Assembly: GCA_910579865.1 (NCBI GenBank)
Contig: CAJTXA010000015.1
Span: 1 to 64,000 of the forward strand
Length of the DNA stretch: 64,000 nt
Direction of reading: 5' to 3'
DNA from: an uncultured Lachnospiraceae bacterium
Lineage (GTDB): Bacteria > Bacillota > Clostridia > Lachnospirales > Lachnospiraceae
Under the pieces are notes generated by a model that was not told the origin of the DNA, made no database searches, and was given only the letters and a program-made list of their open reading frames with translations. A program made the translations under genes and the position numbers. Below are positions 1 through 8,608 of this stretch, piece after piece. Each line of letters opens with the position of its first letter. The stretch's first letter is position 1.

Positions 1-35
1 AAATTGCTTCGGTGGTTCGAATCCACCTCTGCCCA
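1..35 (+). tRNA. 3' part of a tRNA gene, cut by the window edge
   Basis: Only the T arm and the 3' acceptor strand are present. The T stem GGTGG/CCACC (11-15, 23-27) encloses the loop TTCGAAT. The acceptor strand TCTGCCC follows (28-34), then discriminator A35. No CCA is encoded. The anticodon lies outside the window, so the amino acid cannot be named. It is the first of three closely spaced tRNA genes. Confidence 0.85.
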
Positions 36-66
36 TTAAATTTTTCTAAAATTGTAAATTAAATAT

Positions 67-140
<74 letters not shown>

Positions 141-145
141 CTCTT

Positions 146-218
<73 letters not shown>

Positions 219-271
219 TCTTTTATTTTTTTATTCTAATATTTCAATTCTAAAATAAATCCAAAGTAAAA

Positions 272-859
272 TTAAGATAAATAAGATTTTATAGTATGAT
301 ATATTTGATTTATACAAGTATTTAGATCTATATTTTGATAGCGAATATTAATTTTTGCTTCGTTTAATTTATCCTCAGAAAAATCTTTTTGATCTGCAAG
401 AAAACGTCTACACATTTCTTCATAATTTGGCATATTTTGTGTTCGTTCTCTGATTAAAGCACGTTCTAAACGAATTCCATCTTCCACTTCAATATAAATA
501 GGAATAACTCGTTCTTCTCCAAAATAATTTTGGATAGCTTGAAAAGATTCTAAAGTGCCAATCATAAGAAGAGGAGAGGAAGAGGTAAACTGCTTATCAT
601 CTACTGTAAAATAGTGCCAGATTCCTAAAATAGTATTATAGGTTCGTTCCTCAATAATTTTATTCTGCTTTCGTAAAAATTCGAGATAATTATTATCTGT
701 AAAATAGTATTCGATACCATTTGTTTCTCCTTCACGAATAGGACGGGTTGTATAAAGAACAACTGGTTTTAATGAAAGGGTGGAATCTTGTAAAAGTAAC
801 TTATAAATGGTATCTTTTCCAGTTGCGCTCTTTCCAATTAAATAAAATATAGTTTTCAT
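272..859 (-). CDS. guanylate-kinase-like P-loop protein
   Basis: This is a 195-residue P-loop kinase of the guanylate kinase family. The Walker A motif GKSATGKDT lies at residues 9-17. The TTRPIREGETNGIEYYF segment (about 37-54) matches the GMP-binding part of guanylate kinases (TTRPxRxGExxGxDYxF). The later region, which in housekeeping Gmk reads YGT, is altered, so this looks like a divergent paralogue rather than the main Gmk. The start is fixed by the short distance to the P-loop, but no good ribosome binding site precedes it. It lies 59 bases downstream of the PLP decarboxylase and is probably in the same transcript. Family membership is clear; the substrate is not. Confidence 0.75.
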   Translation of the reverse strand: MKTIFYLIGKSATGKDTIYKLLLQDSTLSLKPVVLYTTRPIREGETNGIEYYFTDNNYLEFLRKQNKIIEERTYNTILGIWHYFTVDDKQFTSSSPLLMIGTLESFQAIQNYFGEERVIPIYIEVEDGIRLERALIRERTQNMPNYEEMCRRFLADQKDFSEDKLNEAKINIRYQNIDLNTCINQIYHTIKSYLS

Positions 860-918
860 AGTAGTATTGTATAAAGCAGAAAGTCCTACTTGCTTTTTCC
901 TTTCTTTTATAAAATAGT

Positions 919-2352
919 TTATAATGATAAATTTATTATCTTTAGTTTTCCTTTTTCTATGCCAAGTATTTCAAATCCATGTGTTTGGTACCATAAAATT
1001 TGCTGAAGAATTTCTTTTGAGAAACATTCACCAGGAACAACAAAAGGAATTCCAGGTGGATATAAATAGATAAATTCAGCACTAATTTTATCTTGTGCTT
1101 CTTCTATTGGAATTTGTGTAGAAGAGTAATGTTCACTTTCTGCAATAGATAAAATAGTTTTTAATCGGAACTGTTGCAATTGAAAAAAAGAATTTGAATG
1201 GCGAAGATTTGACTTTATTTGTGGCACCGATTTTTGGTTTATTTCTTTTATTGCGGAAAGAAGTCGAGAAAAACCCTCTTCTGTATCCATACAAGAAGTC
1301 ATGGCAAGTACATAACTTCCCATATACATTTCACATTGTAAATGGTATTTATTTTGCAGTAATTGATAAAGAACTTTACCAGAAATAGGAGATTGTTTGC
1401 AGGATAAAAGTAATTTGGAGTTATCCACATCAAATACAGCATTTTCTTTTGTTTTGTTGATAGTTTCTAAAGAAATAGGAGTATATGTGGATAATTTTTT
1501 GCGAGTGATTGTTAATCGATTAGCGTACTCTTGCATTAATTTTTCTCCATTTTCCAATATTGTAAGACAATAATCAATACTTGCCATAAGTAAATAGGAA
1601 GGACTAGAGGTTTGATAAATACTTAGAAATTTTTCTAAACGTGTCTTGCAAACGAAATTCCCCTTTTGATGTAAAAGGGCTGTTTGGGTTAGAGCAGGTA
1701 ATGTTTTATGAAGGCTTTGGATAACAAGATCAGCTCCTTGTGTAATTGCAGATTGTGGAAAAGCATCACAAAAACCAAAATGTGCACCATGTGCTTCATC
1801 TATAATAAGTGGAATATGAAACATATGAACAATTTCTGCAATAGTAGTAATATCAGATACAATTCCTTCATAAGTTGGTGATGTCAGGAATACTGCTTTT
1901 ATTTCTGGTGAGTTCAAGAGTTGTTGTTTTAATTTTTCAGGAGAAATACCACCATTTATCTCACAATTAGATATAGACTCTGGATAAAGATAGATAAGAT
2001 GCAATTGGTTTAAGTAAGCAGCATGATAAACAGATTTATGACTGTTTCTTGCAATTAAAATAGTATCTCCTGTATGAGTAACAGCAGAAATTGCACTTAA
2101 GATACCACAAGTACTTCCGTTTATTAAAAAATAAGAGTTATCTGCATGATAAAGTTTTGAAGCATATTCCATTCTGGTCTTTAGTAATCCTTTCGGGTGA
2201 TGCAAATTATCAAATCCATCAATTTCTGTAATATCTATGGATAGGGCATCTGGAAAGGGTAATGTAGAATTACGCTTATGGCCTGGCATATGAAAAGGAT
2301 AATAACTAGATTGATTATATTGGATCAGTGTTTCTATCAAGGTTTTATTCAT
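919..2352 (-). CDS. Orn/Lys/Arg decarboxylase-family PLP enzyme
   Basis: This is a 477-residue fold-type I PLP enzyme of the Orn/Lys/Arg decarboxylase family, of the short Firmicute type (B. subtilis SpeA/YaaO-like). Seen in the sequence: HMPGHKR near the N-terminus (21-27), the cofactor region ARNSHKSVYH (101-110), DEAHGAH (185-191, Asp185 contacting the PLP ring nitrogen) and SLHK with Lys216 as the likely Schiff-base lysine. The C-terminal PPGIPFVVPGE is a family signature. The start is supported by AGGAG six bases upstream. The family makes agmatine, cadaverine or putrescine in polyamine metabolism, and the substrate cannot be read from the sequence. A guanylate-kinase-like gene follows in the same direction. 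Confidence 0.85.
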   Translation of the reverse strand: MNKTLIETLIQYNQSSYYPFHMPGHKRNSTLPFPDALSIDITEIDGFDNLHHPKGLLKTRMEYASKLYHADNSYFLINGSTCGILSAISAVTHTGDTILIARNSHKSVYHAAYLNQLHLIYLYPESISNCEINGGISPEKLKQQLLNSPEIKAVFLTSPTYEGIVSDITTIAEIVHMFHIPLIIDEAHGAHFGFCDAFPQSAITQGADLVIQSLHKTLPALTQTALLHQKGNFVCKTRLEKFLSIYQTSSPSYLLMASIDYCLTILENGEKLMQEYANRLTITRKKLSTYTPISLETINKTKENAVFDVDNSKLLLSCKQSPISGKVLYQLLQNKYHLQCEMYMGSYVLAMTSCMDTEEGFSRLLSAIKEINQKSVPQIKSNLRHSNSFFQLQQFRLKTILSIAESEHYSSTQIPIEEAQDKISAEFIYLYPPGIPFVVPGECFSKEILQQILWYQTHGFEILGIEKGKLKIINLSL

Positions 2353-2389
2353 TTATTACTCCTGTTTTCTATACTCAATTAACTGTTTT

Positions 2390-2418
2390 ATTCTAACATA
2401 TATTGTAAAAAATGTCAC
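2390..2418 (-). promoter_or_regulatory. sigma-A-type promoter of the decarboxylase gene
   Basis: On the minus strand, -35 GTGACA (2413-2418) and -10 TAGAAT (2390-2395) are separated by exactly 17 bases. A TGT just before the -10 gives an extended -10. Each hexamer has one mismatch to consensus. Transcription would start about 30 bases before the decarboxylase ATG. Confidence 0.6.
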
Positions 2419-2474
2419 TATTTCGACTTTAAAAATTTATATAGAGACAATCATTTCCCTTTTTTCTTATTTTA

Positions 2475-2483
2475 TGATATAAT
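2475..2483 (+). promoter_or_regulatory. extended -10 promoter upstream of the LacI-type regulator
   Basis: TGATATAAT is an extended -10 with a perfect TATAAT (2478-2483), about 60 bases upstream of the ATG at 2544. No good -35 is seen at the right distance, as is common for extended -10 promoters. Confidence 0.45.
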
Positions 2484-2543
2484 AAAACAGCAATTAGTAT
2501 AAGATGGGTAGATGCTCTGCAAGAAAGAGGAGTGCATTAGACA

Positions 2544-3551
2544 ATGAGAAGGGCTAGTTTGAAAGATGTAGCAACACATGCGGGAGTAGGATTAGGTACA
2601 GCTTCCCGTGTAATTAATGGAAATGGGAATGTAAAACCAGTTACAAAAGAAAAGGTATTAAAAGCAATTAGGGAGTTAAATTATCATCCTAATAATATAG
2701 CAAGAAGTTTAAAGACCAATGCAACTCGATCATTGGGGGTTTTATTGACAGATTTAAAAAATGGATTTGATACAGAAATTATAAGAGGAATAGAAACAGA
2801 AGCGGGAAAAACAGATTATTCTCTTTTTCTTACAAATACAAATAAAGAACGTTCTAAAATGATTTCATGTATTAAAAATTTTGTAGAGAAAAATGTAGAT
2901 GGTATTATTATTATTGGTGGAGAGATTACAGAAGAATTTTATACAGATATTAAGCAATTTCATATTCCATTAATTACAATTTCTTGTGAAAGTAATATTA
3001 AACCAGAAGGACAATATATGTCTATTACAATTGATAATGAAAAAGCAGCTTATGAGGTAGTAGAATATTTGATTCAAAAGGGACATACAAAAATTGCTAT
3101 GATATCTGGTGAAAAAGATGAGATGAATGCTGGAATTCCAAGAATAAAAGGGTATCAAAGAGCGTTGGAAAATTATAAAATTGCATTTCGAAAGGAATAT
3201 TTAATTGAAGGAAACTATACTTTTTTATCAGGATATGAAAAAGGAAAACAAATTCTTACTTTAGCAGAAAAGCCAACAGCTATTTTTGTAGCCTCAGATG
3301 CTATGGCAATTGGAGCAGAAAAGGCATTATTAGAAGCAGGAGTAAGGATACCAGACGAAATAGCAATTTTTGGTTTTGATGGATTAGATTTTGCAGAATA
3401 TGTACATCCTTCTCTATCTACTGTTGTACAACCTCGGTATGATATGGGAGTTTTGGCTATGCAGCGTATGTTAGAATTTTTAAATGAAAAAGAAAAGAAA
3501 GAACCAAAAATAATTATGAAACATCAACTTGTTGTTAGAGAGTCTGGATGA
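2544..3551 (+). CDS. LacI-family transcriptional regulator
   Basis: This is a 335-residue one-domain-plus-sensor regulator of usual family length. The N-terminal helix-turn-helix is at residues 1-25 (SLKDVATHAGVGLGTASRVIN), with the hinge helix HPNNIARSLKTN at about 48-59. A periplasmic-binding-protein-like ligand domain follows (about 60-330), containing the conserved DGIIIIGG and IFGFDGLDFAEYVHPSLSTV stretches. It presumably represses a sugar gene set and is released by a sugar. The next gene, 46 bases on, encodes a GH25 muramidase, so the target is not clear from context. The start has GAGGAG upstream at a slightly long spacing. Confidence 0.88.
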   Translation: MRRASLKDVATHAGVGLGTASRVINGNGNVKPVTKEKVLKAIRELNYHPNNIARSLKTNATRSLGVLLTDLKNGFDTEIIRGIETEAGKTDYSLFLTNTNKERSKMISCIKNFVEKNVDGIIIIGGEITEEFYTDIKQFHIPLITISCESNIKPEGQYMSITIDNEKAAYEVVEYLIQKGHTKIAMISGEKDEMNAGIPRIKGYQRALENYKIAFRKEYLIEGNYTFLSGYEKGKQILTLAEKPTAIFVASDAMAIGAEKALLEAGVRIPDEIAIFGFDGLDFAEYVHPSLSTVVQPRYDMGVLAMQRMLEFLNEKEKKEPKIIMKHQLVVRESG

Positions 3552-3597
3552 TTGAATAGAAATAAAAGGGACAATATAATAGGAAAGGGAGAATAGG

Positions 3598-4770
3598 ATG
3601 GAAAAAAAAGGTACAGAGGAAGATCAAACTCAATTAAAAAGTAATTCTTGGAAAATGGATGATGATGCTTTTGAATTTATAGATGACGATGAAAGAGAAG
3701 AGAAAAAGAACAGGCAAAGGGGGAAAAAAGTTATGAAAAAAGAAAGGAGGATCTATTCCGTAAGAAATCGGGAAAAAAAGAAATCTGGTCAGGTAAAAAA
3801 TCAGATTATTTATTTTGAATCTGTTATGATATTGGTATTAGCAGCAATTCTTATTATTTCTACTTTATTTCAAAGTAGAAATATGAGACGAGTAATGGAA
3901 GCAATAGCAGATCTTACAAAACAAGGAACAACTTTAAATGATGAGGTAATGCGATTAAATCGAGATATTCAAAGTTTAGAATCATTTCAGGAATCTTATC
4001 TTGCAGCAAATTCAGGAGAAACTATTTTAACTTATGATTCGGATGGAAATGAGGTTCGTCTTCCAATTTTACCAAATGTACCAAAACATCCATATGACTG
4101 GACTTGTTTACAATCTTTGTATGGCAGAAAGAATTATATTATTAATGGGCAAAGAGTATCAAAGCAGGGAATAGATGTTTCCTCTTTTCAGGGAGAAATT
4201 GATTGGCAAAGGGTAAAAGAGGATGGAATCGAATTTGCAATTATTCGTTTAGGATATCGTGGATATGGAACAGGACGTATTATGTTAGATGATTATTATG
4301 AAGCGAATATCCAAGGGGCTTTAGATGCAGGACTAGAAGTTGGAGTTTATTTTTTCTCTCAAGCGATTTCAGAAGAGGAAGCAGTGGAAGAAGCACAAAT
4401 TGTATTAGAAAATATTAAAAATTATCAGTTGACTTACCCAATTATTTATGATGCAGAAGAGATTCCATCGGATACAGCTAGAACAGATGGACTCACTGTA
4501 CGTCAGCTTACAGATAATGCAATTGCTTTTTGTGAATACATTGAGGCAGCTGGATATTCTTCTATGATTTATTCAAATAAAAGATGGTTATTGACAAAAT
4601 TAGACTTGGAAAGATTGACAGATTATGATGTTTGGTTTGCTGGTTACATAAATATACCTGAATATCCATATGATTTTAAGATGTGGCAGTATACAGAGAG
4701 TGGAACAGTAGATGGAATTGAGGGAAATGTAGATATGAATGTTAGTTTTATGGAATATCGTGCTCAATAA
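3598..4770 (+). CDS. membrane-anchored GH25 muramidase (lysozyme family)
   Basis: This is a 390-residue protein. A charged cytoplasmic N-terminus (about 1-70, very rich in Lys, Glu and Asp) precedes one membrane segment (about 72-92), then a short coiled-coil-like stretch (about 95-135) and a GH25 domain (about 192-388). The domain opens with GIDVSSFQGEIDWQRVK and holds the family acidic residues in GIDVS, YDAEE and the final MWQYTESGTVDGIEGNVDMN. GH25 enzymes cut the MurNAc-GlcNAc bond of peptidoglycan, so this one would act at the outer face while staying tethered. It is 46 bases after a LacI regulator and is followed by a hairpin. A role in wall remodelling is inferred. Confidence 0.85.
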   Translation: MEKKGTEEDQTQLKSNSWKMDDDAFEFIDDDEREEKKNRQRGKKVMKKERRIYSVRNREKKKSGQVKNQIIYFESVMILVLAAILIISTLFQSRNMRRVMEAIADLTKQGTTLNDEVMRLNRDIQSLESFQESYLAANSGETILTYDSDGNEVRLPILPNVPKHPYDWTCLQSLYGRKNYIINGQRVSKQGIDVSSFQGEIDWQRVKEDGIEFAIIRLGYRGYGTGRIMLDDYYEANIQGALDAGLEVGVYFFSQAISEEEAVEEAQIVLENIKNYQLTYPIIYDAEEIPSDTARTDGLTVRQLTDNAIAFCEYIEAAGYSSMIYSNKRWLLTKLDLERLTDYDVWFAGYINIPEYPYDFKMWQYTESGTVDGIEGNVDMNVSFMEYRAQ

Positions 4771-4800
4771 GAAAAAGTAAAATAGAGATAAAAAGGGGAA

Positions 4801-4824
4801 ATGCAACGGTTATTACCGTTGCAT
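4801..4824 (+). terminator. terminator hairpin after the GH25 gene
   Basis: A perfect 10-bp stem, ATGCAACGGT/ACCGTTGCAT, with a TATT loop lies 30 bases after the stop codon. The following T tract is weak (TTATGTT). Confidence 0.55.
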
Positions 4825-4888
4825 TTATGTTAGAGGAAAGGTCCGAATTATTCCATGGGAGGGAACAACTCGGAAACAAATATTGTAT

Positions 4889-4934
4889 AAAAAGAATCAA
4901 GAAAAATGGGAGGGATAGGCGCTTGATTCTTTTT
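4889..4934. terminator. probable bidirectional terminator between converging genes
   Basis: A 13-bp perfect stem AAAAAGAATCAAG/CTTGATTCTTTTT has a 20-base loop. It ends in T5 on the plus strand and in T5 on the minus strand. It sits just past the end of the minus-strand AbrB-type gene, so it can serve both sides. Confidence 0.65.
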
Positions 4935-4939
4935 GCATT

Positions 4940-5209
4940 TCAAAACTGTTCAGTCATTTTAAGACCTACTAATTGTGCTAATTCGAAAATTGTCTTTTTC
5001 GAAATTTTCTTTCCCTGATATTCAATTAAATCTTCTGTATTTCCTGTGAAAATATCACTAGCAATATATTTTCTTAAAATGATACTTTCTTCATCTACAA
5101 ACACTTCTAATGGATCTCCGACTTCAATATTCATTTTTCGTCTTAATTCCATTGGTAAAGTAAAACGTCCTAGCTCATCGATCTTTCTTACAACACCTGT
5201 ATCTTTCAT
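4940..5209 (-). CDS. AbrB/SpoVT-type transition-state regulator
   Basis: This is an 89-residue protein. The N-terminal swapped-hairpin DNA-binding domain is typical: TGVVRKIDELGRFTLPMELRRKMNIEVGDPLEVFVD covers residues 4-39. The C-terminal part (about 50-89) is a short multimerisation region as in AbrB. These proteins bind AT-rich DNA and control the switch into stationary phase or sporulation. The start is set by AAAGGAG seven bases upstream. A strong consensus promoter lies 75 to 100 bases upstream. Abh and AbrB paralogues are common, so I give no gene symbol. Confidence 0.88.
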   Translation of the reverse strand: MKDTGVVRKIDELGRFTLPMELRRKMNIEVGDPLEVFVDEESIILRKYIASDIFTGNTEDLIEYQGKKISKKTIFELAQLVGLKMTEQF

Positions 5210-5282
5210 ATCTGAACTCCTTTCATATTCTGAAAGTTACATAATAGTTACTATCTTGTTAGTTATAAAGGACTATATATTA

Positions 5283-5311
5283 TTTATAGCACATGTGTAA
5301 AAATATGTCAA
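5283..5311 (-). promoter_or_regulatory. strong sigma-A promoter of the AbrB-type gene
   Basis: On the minus strand a perfect -35 TTGACA (5306-5311) is followed by a 17-base spacer and -10 TATAAA (5283-5288). The leader before the ATG at 5209 would be about 65 bases. Confidence 0.75.
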
Positions 5312-5357
5312 CCTATTTAGAAGATATTTCTTATATTTTGGTGCTTTATCGCTGATT

Positions 5358-6359
5358 TCAGCGGATTATTGTAGGACGAATAAAAGTAACTTCATAAGGA
5401 GCTTCTGGATGTTCTGTTCGAAACAATAGTTGTAAAGCCAAGCGTTTACCAAGCAAATCGGTTGCTACATTGGCAGTAATAATGTGCCCGGCAACATTGG
5501 TATATTCGCTGGCATTGTCGAATCCAGTTAAAAGAACCGAGTGTGGCAGACAATATGAGTTTTCATCGATATAATGTTTGACAAAATGTGCAACATAGTC
5601 ACTAACACATACAAAAGCGCTTGGCCAACTGGTTAATTGTTGTAAAAATGTATTTAATTCTTTTTCATAAGAAAAAATATCAATTTTTCCAGTAAGACAG
5701 TATTCTGGATAAATAGGAAGATTGTGTTTTTCCATACAAGCACAATAGCCACGGTAACGTTCCAAATTAGTTTGTGCATAATTAATATCACCTAAAAAAC
5801 CAATATTTTTATGTCCATTTTGTATTAGAAAATCAGTAATATCAAATATAGTATGATATCCTTCAATTAGAATAAGATCTCCATGTAACTGTCTACTTGT
5901 TAGAGAAGGAACAGTATCAAGAAAAACTTTTGGCAAAGAAAGATGATTTACCATACTTAAAATTTCTAAATCGTATACATTTAATACAACGATTCCATTT
6001 ACACTATTATTTAAAAGAATAGAGGGTAATGTAAAGGATTTATTATAAACAGAAGGAACATAGGTATACATTAAGTTAATATTATAGTTTGAAAGTTCCT
6101 GTGCCATACGATGAATAATACTTGTCCAAAAAACAGCAGAATCTGGTCTTGATACAATAAGAGAGATAGTACGAGGTTCAACTTGTGCTTGTTCAACTGC
6201 CTGATAGGGAACTTTTGCATATCCAAGTTCCTTTGCTTTTTTAAATATAAGTTCTCGGAGTGAGTTTGACACTCCAGCTTGATTATTAAATGTTTTACTG
6301 ACGGTAACTCTTGATATATTAAGGGCATCCGCAATATCTTGCATTGTAATTTTTTCCAT
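5358..6359 (-). CDS. LacI-family regulator of the N-glycan operon (probable)
   Basis: This is a 333-residue LacI regulator. The helix-turn-helix TMQDIADALNISRVTVSKTFN lies near the N-terminus, and a sugar-binding core follows with the typical INGIVVLN-like, GHKNIGFLGD and LLTGFDNASEYT segments. I start it at 6359 rather than the upstream in-frame ATG at 6383, because TAGGAG lies six bases before 6359 and the helix-turn-helix begins at once. It is divergent from the transporter and glycosidase operon, with 307 bases between the starts. The -10 elements of both promoters sit inside inverted repeats, so it probably controls itself and the operon. The effector is unknown; mannose, GlcNAc or a small oligosaccharide would fit. 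Confidence 0.88.
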   Translation of the reverse strand: MEKITMQDIADALNISRVTVSKTFNNQAGVSNSLRELIFKKAKELGYAKVPYQAVEQAQVEPRTISLIVSRPDSAVFWTSIIHRMAQELSNYNINLMYTYVPSVYNKSFTLPSILLNNSVNGIVVLNVYDLEILSMVNHLSLPKVFLDTVPSLTSRQLHGDLILIEGYHTIFDITDFLIQNGHKNIGFLGDINYAQTNLERYRGYCACMEKHNLPIYPEYCLTGKIDIFSYEKELNTFLQQLTSWPSAFVCVSDYVAHFVKHYIDENSYCLPHSVLLTGFDNASEYTNVAGHIITANVATDLLGKRLALQLLFRTEHPEAPYEVTFIRPTIIR

Positions 6360-6405
6360 GTAGACTCCTAATCTGCAATACATATGTTAACTGCGTAAAG
6401 TAATA

Positions 6406-6422
6406 TATGTTAGTATAACATA
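6406..6422 (-). promoter_or_regulatory. promoter and dyad operator of the LacI-type gene
   Basis: A perfect 7-bp inverted repeat with a 3-base centre (TATGTTA-GTA-TAACATA) covers a minus-strand extended -10, TGTTATACT (-10 hexamer at 6412-6417). It lies about 50 bases before the regulator's ATG. This is a likely autorepression site. Confidence 0.55.
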
Positions 6423-6602
6423 ACAAAGTAAAAATGCACAAGTTTATAAATGCTAATGAGGGATTGTTATAAAGATAAATATTGTTTACATTTGTAAAGT
6501 GACTTATCATTCTATTTACATAAAATCTGTTCAATTGTTGGTAAATATTTATAAAAGAATTTCAAAAATTTTTATTATATTGAAAAAAATGACAAGTTTA
6601 AG

Positions 6603-6640
6603 TTGACATTTGTTAAAGATAATGTTAATATACTATTAAC
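6603..6640 (+). promoter_or_regulatory. promoter and dyad operator of the N-glycan operon
   Basis: -35 TTGACA (6603-6608), a 17-base spacer and -10 TAATAT (6626-6631). A perfect inverted repeat GTTAATA-TAC-TATTAAC (6624-6640) covers the -10 and the start site. It shares the core TATACTA (read on one strand) with the dyad upstream of the divergent regulator. Repressor binding here would block polymerase. Confidence 0.7.
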
Positions 6641-6666
6641 AAAAATAAAGGAGGAGGTAAAAGAAA

Positions 6667-7650
6667 ATGAGCATGAAAAAAACACCTGAAAGGGGAAGTC
6701 TGAGTGGAAAAAAACCTCGGAAGAAACGCTGGTCTAAAGATGATACAGAATTATTTCTGTTGTCTTTGCCTACTTTGGTATGGTATTTTTTGTTTTCCTA
6801 TTTACCAATGTTTGGAATTCTTATTGTTTTTAAGGTTTACAAACTAGCACCTGGCGGACATAGTTTTCTCTATAATTTGCTACATAGCGAATGGGCAGGA
6901 TTGAAGAATTTTAAATATTTTTTCACTTCCAATTCATTTTTTATGCTGCTGAGAAACACCATTCTTTACAATATTGCGTTTATTATAATCAGTGCCAGCG
7001 TTGCAGTTGGGGGGGCATTGATGTTAAGCAGTATGAGAAACAAAAAAGGCTCAAAGGTTTATCAGACTATGATGTTTTTGCCTTACTTTATGTCTTGGGT
7101 TGTTGTTAGCTATTTTGTCTATGCGTTGTTGGCACCAGAGCGAGGGTATTTTAATGGTATGCTTTCTATTTTAGGAAGAGAGCCAGTAATGTGGTATCAG
7201 GAAAAGAAATATTGGCCATTTATTATCATTTTCCTAAATACTTGGAAGGGAATGGGATATGGTATGGTACTTTATCTGGCAAGTATTACTGGAATTGATC
7301 CATCACTTTATGAGGCTGCTGTTATGGATGGTGCAACAAAAGCACAACAAACTCGACATATTACACTTCCATCGATTAAACCAGTCTTTGTTATGATGCT
7401 GATTTTAGATTGTGGAAAGATATTTAATTCTGATTTTGGATTATTCTATCAAGTAACAAAAGGTATTCCACAGTCATTGTATACAACAGTATCTACATTT
7501 GATACTTATATATTCAATGCAATTCAATCGGGAGCACCGATTGGACAGACTGCAGCTCCTAACTTTTTCCAAGCAGTTTGTAGTTGTGCAACCATTTTGT
7601 TTGCGAACTGGATTGTAAGTAAAGTGGATAATGATAATCGAATTATTTAA
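6667..7650 (+). CDS. ABC sugar transporter permease, LplB type
   Basis: This is a 327-residue inner-membrane protein with about six membrane segments after a basic N-terminus (about 1-30). The cytoplasmic loop EAAVMDGATKAQQTRHITLPSIKPV holds the EAA-type motif that docks the ATPase. It belongs to the LplB/YtrF-like subfamily of MalF-type permeases, used with large binding proteins for oligosaccharides. It pairs with the next gene. No ATPase gene is in the operon, so a shared MsmK-type ATPase elsewhere is expected. AGGAGG precedes the ATG. The S. pneumoniae N-glycan importer (NgtS/NgtP1/NgtP2) has the same three-part make-up. Confidence 0.9.
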   Translation: MSMKKTPERGSLSGKKPRKKRWSKDDTELFLLSLPTLVWYFLFSYLPMFGILIVFKVYKLAPGGHSFLYNLLHSEWAGLKNFKYFFTSNSFFMLLRNTILYNIAFIIISASVAVGGALMLSSMRNKKGSKVYQTMMFLPYFMSWVVVSYFVYALLAPERGYFNGMLSILGREPVMWYQEKKYWPFIIIFLNTWKGMGYGMVLYLASITGIDPSLYEAAVMDGATKAQQTRHITLPSIKPVFVMMLILDCGKIFNSDFGLFYQVTKGIPQSLYTTVSTFDTYIFNAIQSGAPIGQTAAPNFFQAVCSCATILFANWIVSKVDNDNRII

Positions 7651-7665
7651 TAGGGGGTGTAGCAA

Positions 7666-8583
7666 GTGAAAAAAGAAAAAATTAATAATGGAACAAAAAA
7701 TCAGATTAAGACATCTACCAATATTATCTTTAATATTATATTTTTAATTTTAGCAATCCTTTGTGTTCTTCCACTGCTTTTTGTATTTTCTATATCAATT
7801 TCTAGTGAAAATGCACTTCAGGTAAATGGCTATCAGATTATTCCAAAAGAATTTTCTGCTGCTGCTTATCAATTTTTGTGGAATGAGCGTTATACTATTT
7901 TACATGCTGCGTTTATGTCTATCTTAGTAACTGTATTAGGTACAATTATAGCAGTAGCATTAAATACTTCTATGGGGTATGTAATTTCAAGAAGAAATTT
8001 TAAGTTAAAGAAATTATATACATGGCTTGTATTTATTCCTATGGTATTTAATGGTGGTATGTTTTCAAGTTATATTGTAACCAGTAATATTTTAAAATTA
8101 AGCAATACAATATGGGCATTAATTTTACCTTTGGCTTGTTCTTCTTTTAGCGTAACAATATGTAGAACATTCTTTCGAACAACGGTACCAGATTCTATTA
8201 TTGAATCAGCTAAAATCGATGGAGCAGGACAGTTTCGAATTTGGTCACAGATTGTATTACCAATTTCTAAGCCAGTTATGGCAACGATTGGAATGTTTGC
8301 TGCATTTGGATATTGGAATGATTGGTTTCAAGCTTCTTTGTATATTCAGGATAAAAATTTACAGACATTACAATCTTTGCTGAATAATATACAAAAAAAT
8401 ATTGAATATCTTGCTAACAACCCATATGGTGGACTTTCTTTACAACAATATAAGTTATCCATGCCAACAGAAAGTGTACGTATGGCAATTGCAATTGTTA
8501 TTATTGTGCCTATTGCATGCACCTATCCATTTTTCCAGAAATTTTTTATCTCTGGATTGACAATTGGATCAGTGAAAGAATAA
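7666..8583 (+). CDS. ABC sugar transporter permease, LplC type
   Basis: This is a 305-residue membrane protein with about six membrane segments. The EAA loop reads ESAKIDGAGQFRIWSQIVLPISKPV. It is the MalG-side partner of the permease ending at 7650 and starts 15 bases after it with GTG, preceded by TAGGGGG. The LplC-type C-terminus IPIACTYPFFQKFFISGLTIGSVKE is typical of these carbohydrate permeases. Confidence 0.9.
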   Translation: MKKEKINNGTKNQIKTSTNIIFNIIFLILAILCVLPLLFVFSISISSENALQVNGYQIIPKEFSAAAYQFLWNERYTILHAAFMSILVTVLGTIIAVALNTSMGYVISRRNFKLKKLYTWLVFIPMVFNGGMFSSYIVTSNILKLSNTIWALILPLACSSFSVTICRTFFRTTVPDSIIESAKIDGAGQFRIWSQIVLPISKPVMATIGMFAAFGYWNDWFQASLYIQDKNLQTLQSLLNNIQKNIEYLANNPYGGLSLQQYKLSMPTESVRMAIAIVIIVPIACTYPFFQKFFISGLTIGSVKE

Positions 8584-8608
8584 AGATAGATTAAGAAGGG
8601 AGAAAATT

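Noticed and set aside
4827..5018. Plus-strand 63-codon frame between the GH25 gene and the AbrB-type gene
   Set aside because: It runs through a terminator hairpin and into the antisense of the AbrB-type gene, has no ribosome binding site and no family resemblance.
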